From positions 628,425 to 692,424 of the forward strand of contig JACBWW010000067.1 in NCBI GenBank assembly GCA_020086605.1: 64,000 nt of DNA. Direction: 5' to 3'. Positions 11,001 to 23,500 of the stretch are shown piece by piece. The DNA is from Lanius collurio. Lineage: Eukaryota > Chordata > Aves > Passeriformes > Laniidae. The first letter of the stretch is position 1. Each line of letters starts with the position of its first letter. The notes beneath the pieces were generated by a model that was not told where the DNA came from, ran no database searches, and saw only the letters and a list, made by a program, of their open reading frames with translations. Position numbers and translations under genes: made by a program.

Positions 11001-14000
11001 GCTGTCCAAGTGTGCGAGCCTTGCCTGAAGCAAGCTCAAAGTAATTTGAGTCATCTTAGTTTTCAATGAAGCAGGGCAAAACAACTCAAATTATCCTGCC
11101 TTTGCCACGGGCTAAGAGCATGCACACCGACAGCTATGATGGATCAGCTACCATGAAGTAAAATATTGTTGTCACTAAGCCTAGAAAATTTTAACACTTA
11201 ACTCAATTGGAGTATAGCTAAACCAGCGTGCTGCAGAGGATCTGTACACATTTATATTGGCATGGAAGTGTTCGTGCTGCCACAGCTACTTCCATAGGTA
11301 GTTGTGGAAATGCTTCAGCATAAAGCTTCTTTGTTCAGGCTATAGCTGGATTTACATTAAAGTTCTTACCAACAGAGTGTATTAGTTAAAAAAATTAAAA
11401 CTGTAGCCTACTGAACTTTATAGTATAGTTCCTGTGTCAAGTATCTTTCATTAAAATAGGCTGAGAATTTTGAGGAGCTGTGATGTTTTGTCTTCTAGCA
11501 ATTCAATTACAAGCTGCCAGAGTTAATTACCATAGAGTTGTTATCCTACGTGATTTTGAGAGTAGAAGTTGAAAAGCAGGCTCTCTAATGGCAAGCACAA
11601 TTGTTGTTCTACCAGTTACTCCTGGCGAAGACTCTCTTGAAGGAGTTTTAAGTGTGAATGAAGGGTTATTACTTTGCAGCAGAAATGCAGCCTAAGTTGG
11701 CTGTAACTTTGTATGCTTTTTTTTTTTCTTTTGTAAGGAAAAAAAGCTTAGGGGCCTGTTTCCCAGCTTGTCTCATCCAGCAGAGGCTTAATAGGTTTCT
11801 CCCACCCCTGTCAGGGAAAAAAATAAATCCCACAACCAAAGCCAACTAGCCTGTATTCCATTAAACTTTCCTTATCCTTTCTATGTAGAAAGGACTCCAT
11901 TTGCTCTCTAACCCTTTGCCTCTCCAAAATGCACAGCAGAAGTGTGAGATCAGATGCTAACTTTTTTCATTCTCCCCATTTTACAAACAATAAGTGATGG
12001 AGGGAGAGGTTATTTTGTCCAAGCTCACAGAACAAATAAGAGCAGAATTGGGTTGGTGCATTTTCCCGACTTGCATTCCTTTGCTGTTATCAATGGGTTA
12101 TGCAGCATCTGAACAGCTCAGCTCCTCAGGCTGGGTTACCTTCATGGCCCTCCATGGAGGAGACAGAGCATCTGAAGAGGATGCAGGCCTTTGGAAGAGC
12201 TACTTCGTTGTAGGATCTCTCCCCGTTCCTGACTGGCAGTTCAGATGACACATCTGTGGGAGAGTCTCACATTTTGGTAGGGCCTGCTTGTTCTTCCTCA
12301 CAACTGGAGGTTGTTTTCTTCATGTCTTTGGAGATTTTGGAGTGACGTGGGGCTTTTCTCCAGATTGGGCAAGACTCATCTTTTTTAATATTTAGGTTTT
12401 CATGTGCTGTTCCACTCTATTGATGTATTTTTAAAATGCATCAGAAAAAGAAACTTTCCAGCCATCCCAGAGCCTTTGCTTTAGTTTGCTTTCCTTCTGA
12501 GTGATGTTATGTAGTTCTGATTTTACACAGTGCATCAAATCAAATAAAATTCAAAGTATTATTTTAAGATGGATACTGTAACTGAAGAGGTTTAATAATC
12601 CGTAATGACATTTATAGCATTTTGTAAGTAGCCCTAATATAATGGTAGAGTTAATCATCTAATTGTCCATAATCTATAAAAATGGCATAATTTAGGAAAT
12701 GAAATGAATTTTTGAATATGAAGTGTCCAAATAACATCCTTCTGAACCACAAGGCACTGAATATTGAAAGAATACTTTCCCAAGAAAATGGTCTATCTCT
12801 GTGTGCTTTATGTACATACATATCCTGCTACTACTGTAATGAGTTTTTCCCAGATTCTTTCACACACTCTGTGTGTGTTCCTTGGCTGCAAGATGCCAAT
12901 TCTTCAATGGAATATTCTTTCTAGAAGGTTCCACAGTTGTGTTTTCACAGGTGAGACATAGGCTTCTGTATCTGACTAGCTCATTGACAGCATTGTTCTT
13001 GCCCTGACAAGGAAATCTTGTACTGCAAATGTTGTTCGAAGAAGCTTCTTACTGTGTTGTAAGTAAACAATAAGCTAAAGCAGGGGTTTGTACTGGCACA
13101 TCCCATATTCTTCCACAAGAGAATGAAGCAGAGTAAAGGAAATTCAGAAAGTGTTAATATTTGAAATGAACGTAAAATTTGGAATAATTTGGTACTGAAA
13201 CAAATGCCTGAGAACTATGGGGAAATCAAAGATAAAACTAACTAATCAGAGCAAGACCAGGATATTTTTCTTTTTTTTCAGTTACCTTGAAAATCTGTAT
13301 TTCTGACATTGCTTTTTGTTAATTGTTTTAGTAAGGAAAAAAAGGTTTAGGCTCCACATACATTGGAAGAGATGATTATCTGTAGAATACATGGTAGACT
13401 ACATGGGATATATATGTATGAAATATGTAATCTGAACATAAACTGGACATGACCGTAAAAATAATTTTAAAACACTGTTGATTAATGTTCAGAGTCTGAC
13501 AGGGCAAGGCAGTAGCAAAAGCATGGTGGTTTTTAGATGGACACCTCACAAATAGATTGAATCAAATTAACAAATAGACTAAATTAGATGATTCACTATA
13601 AAACAAGAAACACTACTGTTAATTTATATTTGTGACTTTTATCTCTTAGTTTATCTTGTAATTTGCTCAAAAGAATTCACCCAATCAGATAGTAATCATT
13701 CAATTCATTATACTCCTATTAACTAAATTATTGGAAATGAGCATGGTTAAAGAAAACTTGCCAGGAGCAGAGATTACAAGATTTATTTTCCTAGTTTGTG
13801 CACTCGAACCATTACATGAAACATTTTTTTAAAAAATTCTGCTTTGAGCTTTTAGACAGAAAACTATCTAGGAAATAGGAACAACAGCAAAATGCCCAAT
13901 TCTAATTAAATTTGCAGAAATGTGCTTATTGGTCTATACTGATTAAAACTCAGCAGTGTATATGCACAGTAACTTTACGTCCTGGCTTCCTGTGTGATTT

Positions 14001-16895
14001 TCTATGTGATTTTCAATACCCACAGATCTTTGAAATAGAGAACATTCAGAACTGCACATTCGTTGCCTTGTGGTAATTTTATGCAGCTAAACACTTGGAG
14101 TAACAAACTGTTAATGGGCCCAATTATTGGTGTACAGTGGGATCATGAGCTTCCAAGTGATTTCCCTTATGAAGCCTGGATGTCTGGTTCCCTGATGCCT
14201 CTAAAGCCCCGATCAGGACAAGAACCCTACTGAATTCAGGCACACTGAGTAAGGGTGAGATAATGCTATGAAAAAACCAGTGAATAATGCAGTGGAAGAA
14301 AATGGAGAAGATGAATGAATATAATAGCAAACCCCATAGCTGGGCCTTTTACCTTCCTACTTGTTTCTGTAGTTTTGAATCATTTGTTGAATTTGTTTGC
14401 AGAGGGTTTAGTATTATTAGTTGTTCTGTTACATTGCTGTAGGTAACATACATGGGTACCATTTTCTTGAGGGGTGTTTTTGTATGTTTGCTTTCAATAT
14501 CAGTTGTAATACCCCTCTTTGAGATGTGACATTTTGGGGAATATCTAATTTCTGAGGTTATGTATATAAAGTTCTGATACAAAACCAAACAAAGACACTT
14601 TTTTTTGGCACAACTCAGCTCTTTCTCTCTTTTGTTCATTTCCACATCCATCCTGGTATCTGCTTACTTTCAAAGTACCTTTGCAATGAAAACACATTCA
14701 AGAAATTTCAGCTTTGAGTGTTGTTTTCTTCTAAAGGATTTTGGGGTGAGGAAAATAGAAATGCAGGGTCTTAGAATTTAAAAAGCTTTAGACTTGGAGC
14801 TAGCATTTTTGATACAATGCTGCAGATTCTCGACCTGCATAAACTGGAGTTTGCTTTATCCCCAAGGCAGTAAGGGAATTCTGATGTACAGCTCATCTCT
14901 GTTTCAATAGCTGGCTTTTCTTTTTGTGCAAGCACTTTTTTTTCTGTGTAGAATTATATCCTAATAGGATACATATCATTACCGTGTCTGTGTTCCTAGA
15001 GATTTTAAGACGCCTTGTTTATTTTTCAGCTCTTAAAAGTTGATTTAAAGGTCGATGTGGCTAGCTATTCTCTCTGGTAGGTTTTTGCACTGCTGTTTGG
15101 CAGTTTTGAACAAGAGCTATGCAGTGTGATGCTTTTTGTATGCTTTTCCAAGCAATGTTAGTCATCGAAAATGTCAGCTCCTATAAGAAGATTATTTTAG
15201 CAAAGAAATAGATGTGCATTGTTATGGTTTCTGTAGCTTTGCTGTTTCTTTGCTGTGTTTTTGTCATCAATGATTTTTTAAGAATCTGCAAATCCAAAGG
15301 CAGCCATTTCTCGCGTCACATAAATGCTGCCTTTGCTCAGAAAATTGCTGTTGTCCAGGAGCTTTTAGACAACCCGAAATGCTGTGCAAAAAGAGTAAAA
15401 TATATTTAATTTTGGCGAACAATATGTTGACCTAAACTGAACAGCAAGTCTTACTGCAGGCTGCACATGAGAAGGGACTGCCTCTGCTGCTTATTCATAA
15501 ATCTTACTGATTAGCAAAACCTTTCATTCTTCCCATTGATTTACTGAATTCCTCCCGTTTCCTCATGCATTCCCATTTGGCTCCCACATCATGTCCTGGA
15601 CTTGTTACGTGTTGTTTCTGCAGCAGCACAATGCAGACAGACTGGAATGGAAATCAAAGCAAGAGCTGCTTTTGCTTTGTTCAAAGGCAGACATCTGTGA
15701 GGAGTTTCCTTTCCCACTTCACACTGGTGGGATGGTGAGACACGTGAACAACAGGCACTGTCCCCACTGATGCATGAACCAGGGCTTTACAGAAATCAGA
15801 AATTCATGGGTTTGTTGCCTGGAAGCCTTGAAGCATGAGCAAATGTGGAAATTTTTCCACTGTCATAGATGGTAAAATAGCTTTGTCCAGCATGCTGTGC
15901 TGGAGTAAGTTGGGAGGAAACCTGGGTCCTTTACTCTTAGTCATCTATCTGTTAGATAATCTCTTCTTATTTGAACAGTCAGGACTGTTTTATCTAATTA
16001 GACAAACACTTAAGGATAGACACATTCTTCCAGAACACTGGATGTTATTTATTGGAAAGGTTAGAAAATCAAACCTGTTGTTTATCTTAAAAACTGGATG
16101 CCTCCCAACTCCTTTCCCACTCCTTCTCCCTGACATCGTACTGTCATTACATTACTGCCTCTCTTTAATTATTCATAGCCCATCTATAACACCACCACTT
16201 AGAGCAGGAATGGGAAACTACTGCACTATATCCTCGGCTTTATGCAGTTTGGTCAGGTAAAGTACAAGTCACCCAAGCAGCATATTTTGTTAGCAGCTAA
16301 AGGTGTTGATTATTTGATGCTCACAGTGCTGTTGAAGAATGATAGCTAGAGTGAGTTTATGTGCAAGTTTTGATATAATTTAAAGCTTTGTGCTGCATGA
16401 AGAAAGGTAGGAGAGAAGATGGGATCTGACAGTTTTTTCCATATTCCCTTTGTTATGGTCCAAAATCACTCCTAAGGAGCTGCTGACCTGGGAAAGTATC
16501 AGCAGGCTTCCTTAAGTAAGCATTTCTTTTGCTTTTTGCTTCCATTCTTTCAGCCTACAGACTCTGATGCAATGAGAACACAAGGACTGAATAATTTAGG
16601 CCTGATGTGTGATACCACACAATAAAATGGCTTGGTCCAGTGCAGGTTTCCATATACTAACTTAGGTGTAGTGTCCTGCCTGTGAAATGCGCAAAAGGTC
16701 GGGGCTGAGGACTAAGGATTGGAAAACACCAAAACCACAGCAACTTTCCTAATCTTTCTATTTTCCCACTCTGTCTTGTGGAGCATCTGCATTCTCACAG
16801 TTGTAAATGCTATAGTTCAAGGCATCTCTGTTTCTGCTCAGAGGGGTTTTGTCCTTTGCAGTGTCCATTTTTATGAATTTGATATCAGGTGAAGT

Positions 16896-17148
16896 ATCAT
16901 AGAATATCTTAAGTTGGAAGGGACCCTTAAGGACCATCAAGTCCAACTCCCTGCTTCTTGCAGGACTACCTAAAACAAAACCATATGATCAGGAGCATCT
17001 TTGCTCTTTGAACTCTGCCAGGTGAGATGCTGTGATGACTTCCCCAGAGAGCCTGTTCCAGTGAGTGACCACCCTCTCAGTAAAGAACCTTCTCTTAATA
17101 TCCAATCTGAACTTCCCCTGATGCAGCTCTGTGCAATTTCCATGTATT
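16896..17148 (-). mobile_element. CR1 LINE 3' fragment (antisense to LCLAT1)
   Basis: The left edge reads atcatagaat, followed by the gttggaagggacc block, then aagtccaactccctgct, agcctgttccagtg and accctctcagtaaagaacctt. This is the reverse complement of the familiar CR1 3' region, whose 3' end is an ATTCTATG-type repeat. It is therefore a 5'-truncated CR1 inserted on the minus strand. It is diverged from the younger consensus-like copy at 56380, which suggests an older insertion. There is no intact reverse transcriptase. Confidence 0.85.
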
Positions 17149-18551
17149 TTCTAGAGGAACCAAATGCTTAGGCACCATTTGGCATGTAAAGATGTCCTCT
17201 TTATGTAATACTAGTGTGGAAATGAAGCCCTGGTTAGTCCAATTTCAAATACTGCTTTGGCACCATTTTCCCGCCATGTATTGTAGCAGTAGGAAATGAT
17301 TACATGCCAAAAGATAGCATAGTTAAATTACATCAGTTATTTTAAAGTTACTGTAAAATGTACCTATTTTTTTTCATGCAAACAATTTGTGTAAACATGA
17401 TAGCCTCTGTTAGTAAAGCTGTACTGACACTTCTTGATACTGCAGGTGTGGGAATGTGATATGTACATAAATGCACATAAAATGTTGTGGTCAAAGTTGA
17501 GTTTCCTTTACAAAGGGTTTTCACAAATATAGTGTGCAGATTTGAAAAGATTTGCTGAGACTGCATTCCGGGCATTTCTTATTTCATATAACCACTTCTA
17601 GTATTCAGTTATCTGAATGTCATTGATTATCTGGATATCTGAGATGCATTAGGTCCAGATTGCAGAAGGCATGCAGATTATGCATGTTCCATCTATTTAA
17701 CTGTTTTAAAAATTAGAAGTATTCACCCAGTGATATAGGTCACAAATCTTTAAGAATACAATTAATGTTTCTAATCAATATAAAAGAGATAATGCAGCAG
17801 GTTAATGTATTATCCAGGCTGAGTGACTTAGAAAGTTGATTTAAAAATGAGTGACTTTAATAAGTAGTTTCCTAGCATACAGTTCTTGTGAGATACTGCT
17901 ATGAACAGAATATAAAGGAATCCTGTAAAGAGGAGCTGAAGCAAAGGGCAAGAATAACATGCTGTAAGTCACCAGCAAAGGAAAAACAGGCTTTGAGAAT
18001 GGTGGTGAGCAAAGAGGAGAACAGGCAGCCGTGATGTTTTCTCTTTGATGTGCAGCATCTCTCTGCAGGTTTTCTGATGAGGTACAAGCTCGCCAAGTAC
18101 GGTGGCAAGGCAGTGTCGTGCTCTTCTGAGCCCTGTTTAGGAAGGGAGCATCTCAGGCATGTGGTGGAGCTGGAGCCCTGATTTTTCATCCTGCTGTCTG
18201 AGCTAATGGACAGAATTCCTAATATCGTGTGATATGCTGCATACTATATACTGTGCCAAAAAGAGCCAAGAACGCTTACTGAAGATAATGGGGTGTGACC
18301 CCTGAGCTGCAGGCTCAGCAGCAGTTTCACTTACTTCACTGCATTACGTTGTCAGTTGGATGGCAGGCTGCAAATCTTTGTGTGTGTTAATACAAACAAA
18401 TAGATAGGCATAATGTTTTTAAATTCTATAATCAAGTGTAAAGGAAAGCTTCATATTTTCTTCTATGAGTAATGAAAGTTATAAGGAGGTATATGTAATA
18501 AAGCCCTCAAAGGAACAGATACTGTCCTGTTTTAAATGCTTCACTTTGGAG

Positions 18552-18849
18552 AATCATAGCATTGTTTAGGTTGGAAAAGACCTTTAAGATTGTCAAGTCT
18601 GAGCACTTCCCTAAGCACTGCATCCCTAAGCACCACATCTACAAAGCTTTTAAATGTTCCCAAGGATGATGACTCAAACACTTCTCTGGGTAGCTTGTTC
18701 CCAGGGCTAGCTGGACAACCTTTTGGTGAAGAAATTTCTCATAATATCCGGTCTACACCTGCTACAACTTAAAGCCATTTCCTCTTGTCCTGGTGCATGT
18801 TATCTGGGAGAAGAGATCAACCCCTACTTCGCTACAACCTCCTTTCAGG
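18552..18849 (-). mobile_element. CR1 LINE 3' fragment (older, antisense to LCLAT1)
   Basis: It begins aatcatagcattg, followed by ggttggaaaagacctttaag, then agcttgttcccagggc, taaagccatttcctcttgtcctg and ctacaacctcctttcagg. These blocks match the reverse complement of CR1 3' ends, in the more diverged style with the ttgtcaagtctg spacing. A 60-codon + strand open frame inside it is a by-product of the repeat. It lies about 250 bases upstream of LCLAT1 exon C without disturbing the acceptor. Confidence 0.85.
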
Positions 18850-19097
18850 ACAGAATTGACTCTATTCTTGCTCTGGTAACTTGAGTTTTGAATTTTGAAT
18901 ACATTTATGCATTCTTTTTTCTACCAATCTAAAACTCTTTTTACAAGGTAACCAAGTGCACTTAATCAGAGTTGAGGACAGAGGGGCAGCAGATAAAATT
19001 TTGTGTCTAACATAATTTAGAAAATTCTTTGGAATAACAGACACTGTGGAAATATGAGAATGAAATGTTGCTAAAGGTGTATTTTTTTAAACTTTAG

Positions 19098-19244
19098 GCT
19101 GGGCGATGCAGGTTGCAGCCTTTGTTTTCATTCAGAGAAAATGGGAAGATGACAAGAGTCACTTTGAAAAAATGCTGGATTATTTCTGTGACATTCGTGA
19201 ACCACTACAACTCCTCATCTTTCCAGAAGGAACTGATCTCACAG
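19098..19244 (+). CDS. LCLAT1: LCLAT1 coding exon C: FPEG motif
   Basis: The exon lies between acceptor tttag and donor gtaggc. It begins with the last two bases of the split Gly codon, continues with Trp-Ala-Met, and ends with the first base of the next split codon. It is 147 bases, phase 1 at both ends. It encodes residues 122-171 counted from the Met at 4264. The segment RKWEDDKSHFEKMLDYF is followed by LQLLIFPEGTDLT, which contains acyltransferase motif III (Phe163-Pro-Glu-Gly166-Thr). In PlsC/AGPAT enzymes that motif helps bind the acyl-acceptor phosphate. The match to vertebrate LCLAT1 is close and uninterrupted. Confidence 0.97.
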
Positions 19245-20300
19245 GTAGGCTGCATTTGTCACCTTCTCAGGGAATGTTCAACATGGAAATTCTTTATTGT
19301 TTATGGAAAGAATTTAAGCAAGTCCAAGGCAGGAGCAAGACTTGGTTCTCATGGGTAGTAGAAATGATGGTAAATGATCCAATGATGTGCTGATTCATGT
19401 GAGAGGCACAAACGTAGTTCCTCTGAGAGACTTTGCCAGTCTTCCTGAAATAACTTACATTTCAGAGCATCTGGTGATTGACAGTGCTTTTTACTGGTCA
19501 GTACTGCACATAGCACTGCATTAGCAAAAGCAGGTTTCAAGACCTGGAATATATCACTTGCATGCTCCCATTTCCTGAATTACTGTGACAAAATTATTTC
19601 ACAGCTATGGAAGAGTGACTGCAAAGGGCTAATGATTCTATTTGATTTCTTGCATAATGTTTTAAGAGAGGAACATAGAGATACTTGTTCCTTAGGCTGT
19701 GTAAGCACTGTAAAGAGTCTGTATCTGCCTCTGTTGTGGAAATAACTGTGTAAAACAAATGTTGAGATTATCATAGGAGTAAATGGAGTTTGATCCTGTA
19801 TTAATTTTTCATCAGATATCTACCTTAATACAGGTATTTTACGACATCAGTAGCAAGCTGTTACCCAGTGCTGAAGACAACTCAAGGATCTATTAAAGAA
19901 AACATTGTATGAATGTTCTGTGGTGGTTCATGCCTTCAGCATGATGCCTGATTTGATAAGCCTTATCTTTAAATAGCAAATCAATTGCAATTAAGCTTCT
20001 AACTTTTAGCTTTTTAAAAAGATTTTTGCTATACTTCCCATTGCATATATTTACAAATCATACTTTATTGCAAAGCCACATCGATAAGTACTAGACATGG
20101 TATAAAAATAACTAGCATATCCTGCTGTTTTTTCTTCTGTATTCCAAATATCCTTAAAATGGGTATGTATATAGTATTCGGATGCTGTCACACAGTAGGG
20201 AACTGTCATCACTTGATCAGCCTTCCTAAAAGAGGATAAATTTATTGAACATTCCTGGACTGCTTCCCATGATAGCTCTTGTTGAGTTGGTTATCTTGTA

Positions 20301-20530
20301 TCTAAAGTTAGGAAGAAGGATGGAATTTTCTTTACTAAAAGAGTGGTAAGGCAGTGGCACAGGGTGCCCAGAGAAGCTGTGGATGCCCCATCCCTGGAAG
20401 TGTTCCAGGCCAGGATGGATGGAGCTCTGAGCAACCAGATCTAGTGAGAGGTGTCCCTGCCTATGGCAAGGAGTTGAAACAAGACAATCTTAAAGGTCCC
20501 TTCAACCCAAACCATTCTGTGCTTCTATGA
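20301..20530 (+). mobile_element. CR1 LINE 3' fragment (sense to LCLAT1)
   Basis: The order of blocks is ttaggaagaagg, gtggtaaggcagtggcac, ggatgccccatccctggaag, gtgtccctgcctatggcaa, aaaggtcccttcaacccaaa and a terminal attctgtgcttctatga. This is the forward orientation of the CR1 3' end, finishing at the ATTCTATG-like terminus. It is 5'-truncated and non-coding. It is the only CR1 copy in the window oriented with LCLAT1. Confidence 0.88.
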
Positions 20531-20546
20531 AATTATCTCACTTCAA

Positions 20547-20562
20547 TTTTTTTTTTTTTTTT
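20547..20562. repeat. poly-T tract after CR1
   Basis: A run of T lies about 17 bases downstream of the CR1 3' terminus. CR1 elements end in short octamer repeats, not poly-A, so this is probably independent simple sequence. Confidence 0.7.
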
Positions 20563-23500
20563 GAGTTCAGGAGGAACTGTCTCCTCCTAGCTCTAAATTA
20601 TGAGGTGCAATCTTTATCTTACTCAGAGTCAGGAGGCACCTCCTTAGAGCACTCACACTCTCTGAACAGTCATTTCCATCTCAAGATGTCCGAAAGAGTT
20701 GGATTGTTTGTAATTTATTCCATAAATTATGTATGCCTTCTAATCTCTAGAGGAATTAATATTCCTGAGAGACAACAGATTTTTAAAGAATTGAGGAAGT
20801 TTTGTACTGGAGCTTTAAAAAAGATTTGGCTGAGGACTGAGACAGCCACAGTGTGTTAACACTTGTGCTGCAGAGTCCAAAAGACAGTGGTGAGGATGCT
20901 CCCACCTCAGTGTAGAGCTGCTTAAGGAAACACAGGGTTTTCTCTGTGCTGTAGTTACTGATATAAATGACTTAGGCTAAACTTAGCTGTATGCTTTTGA
21001 TACCATCCACTGAGAAACTCATGGAAACGAGTTTCTTCATTTAATATTAAAAAAAAATCTAATTAAATTTTTGAACACAGGTTGTTGACAGGTTTTTTTT
21101 TTTCCCTTTGGTAAGATATTTCTGTACTTCTGATTACCCTTCTTTATATCTGTACTCTTTAACTTCACAATGCCCAAAGGAGAGCTGCACTAACTGCGCT
21201 GTTCTGCTGAGGCCACCACGGGTGGGTGTGAGCAGCCCCAGAGGAAGCAGAACTGTGGGAAGGAGGGAGTGATGGGTAGGGCACTGCTGTGCTGGTTTCT
21301 GACATGTTAAACTGTCCTGTGTTTACCAGTCTTAACTTGCCATCAAGTATCAAATGCCACTTTAATATTACATTTGTGCATAAAAGGAGGAAGAGACAGG
21401 CAAAACCCTGGGATGTTTTCTGTGGAATTAAATAGCTCTCCCTCTCTGATTGTCATCACAGGAAGTATTGCTCATATATATTTTAAAATATTATAGGAGA
21501 CAGGGAAAAATCCCTTGACAAGCCAGTCTTGTCCAAGCAGCAAATTTATGCCATATGAGAATGGTAGAACATAATATATGTAACATTTTGAAGAAATTAT
21601 TATCAAAGAACTGTTGCATTATTGACATATTAGGACCTATTGCAACCTCATGTTCCATCCTTTAGAATAAGAAATAAACTGTGATTTTGTCTGAACAATT
21701 GCTCAAAATTCTAGGGAACATTTTGCAAAAAGAGAGGCAGTGACTCTTGTTTTCTGACCAAATGGCAGAACTGCTAATTACTTCTGAAAACAAAATTCCT
21801 CTGATGCTTAAAATGAAAAGTAACATTCTACATCACTGAATAGCAGAATTGCTGGGCAGCTCTGTGCAGCTGCTATCATTTTTTTATCCTATCAGTGGCC
21901 ATGTGACAATGATAGATTTACTCCTCTTTGTAATATTTTCAGGTATTTGAGAATAAGATTTCAAAGAAATGTAAAATAAGACTGTATTTTTATATGGGCT
22001 ACTGCCTGACTTTAAGGCGGTGAAGTACTTTGCAGTGGAAGATGCTACATAAATAAATTTTAGAAATAGTAATGCCATGAACCCTGAACATTTTATTTTC
22101 AGATGGGATTGTATAGGGGCTGAGGTAATAATTGTGTAATTATATACTTATTTCTGATAGGTTGGCCATCTTTTCACTCTGGAGTACTTGAAGGTTAAAG
22201 CTCAAAGGTATTTTATTGTAATTGCTTAAAAAGAAGCCCTCAGCAGGTAAACCATGTAGCCAGACTTTCTGAAGCCCTGAAGAGGACAAAGCAACCATGA
22301 GTTTCATGCTTCCAGAAAGCTGGAATACAACCCACCATACTGCCTGTTCTTTTGTTTTTCTTGGTGTTCCTTACAAGATTGTTTGTAGTAATTCTTGAGA
22401 CAGCAGTGACAGAAAAAAAAGTTGCTGTGTTGCTCTGTGCCTGGTAAAGCCTCATTTCCTCTGGATTTGTGTTTGCATCCCTGTACATGCCACCTGCTCC
22501 TTTTTCTGTGTGTTCCCTTCCGTGTGACATTTCCTGCACAAAGCTCTTGCCGCTGCCTCGGCGAGAGGCGTCGTGCTGTGGCTGCCCCTCGCCAGTCCCT
22601 GTGTCACCCAGGGGACTCTGCATGCTGTGCTGAGAGCCCTGGCACGCCAACAGCCATGGACTCTGCCCTGGATTCTCCCTTGCTCACATCTGTACTCTCA
22701 GAAGCTTCCCTTTACCCAGTTTTTTCTGAAGCTTCTGCTGGGCTGGATTATCTTTGAATCTCTTGTCCCTGTTAGACTTTGTTTGCAGGGGACAATAGCT
22801 TCAAAAGTCAAGGGGACCAAACAGGTGGACAGAGTGTGATTGCACAGAGCTTTTTTCCTTGAGGAACAGCTAAAAATCAAGTAGGAAAGCTTGCTGGAGT
22901 TCAGATTTTGGCAGGAATGTTGTGATGTGGATGACAGAAGGTAACAATCAACTGCAGTTGGATTTTTAACTTTGCTAGTAAATGTGATGTGCTTTGGTAG
23001 TACAAAGAAAATATTGATCAGAAGCACTGGTAGGGGTTGCTCTAACATGAAAGTAGTACAAGTAAGAAAAATGGCTTCATTTTTTCTTAAAATATTGACT
23101 GTGAGCCAATACAGCTTTCTAATTTCTATACAAACCTCTAATAGATGAGGATTTTGTTTATTTATTTAGTATGAGAGAGTATTTTTGGAGTACTCATTTA
23201 TTCTTTCACTGTCTGGCACTAATATAATTTGAGAGTACTTGAAGTCATAGAAGAACATGCATGTTTTTATCAGCGGGTTTGTATCACAAATGAAATTAAA
23301 GGAAAACATAGTACTTAATAACAAATTTCATCTCATAAACTAAAAATGTAATTTTACTGAAAAAGAAAGAGATTTGTTCATATTATGCACAGCTTTTCAG
23401 GAGCAAAGGTAATTTAACTTCTTTAAAATCTGTAACTCAAAAATCAAGAAAATGTGTTAACATCGTTTCTTCCTCCACTTTAAATGAAATTTTGAAGTGG

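Larger units (their letters stand above)
6792..19097 (+). other. LCLAT1: LCLAT1 intron between exons B and C
   Basis: This is a 12.3 kb phase-1 intron with a gtatgt donor and a tttag acceptor (19093-19097) that completes the split Gly codon. It contains an imperfect direct repeat near 7610-7647, poly-A or poly-T tracts (about 7188-7199 and 8060-8079), and two antisense CR1 fragments at about 16896-17148 and 18552-18849. A 141-codon open frame at 15835-16260 on the + strand has low-complexity Leu/Ser/Cys-rich content and no recognisable domain, and is judged a chance frame. No RNA gene was recognised. Confidence 0.9.

Noticed and set aside
15835..16260. 141-codon + strand open frame
   Set aside because: The translation is Leu/Ser/Ile-rich with no recognisable domain. 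It lies in the middle of a confident LCLAT1 intron and has no convincing splice partners. Chance is the simplest explanation.
18590..18772. 60-codon Ser/Thr-rich + strand open frame
   Set aside because: It lies entirely within an antisense CR1 fragment and is a product of the repeat sequence.
22240..22650. 136-codon minus-strand open frame
   Set aside because: It is open mainly because of the GC-rich patch at 22545-22600. The overlapping frames on the other strand are similarly open, and no family resemblance is seen.
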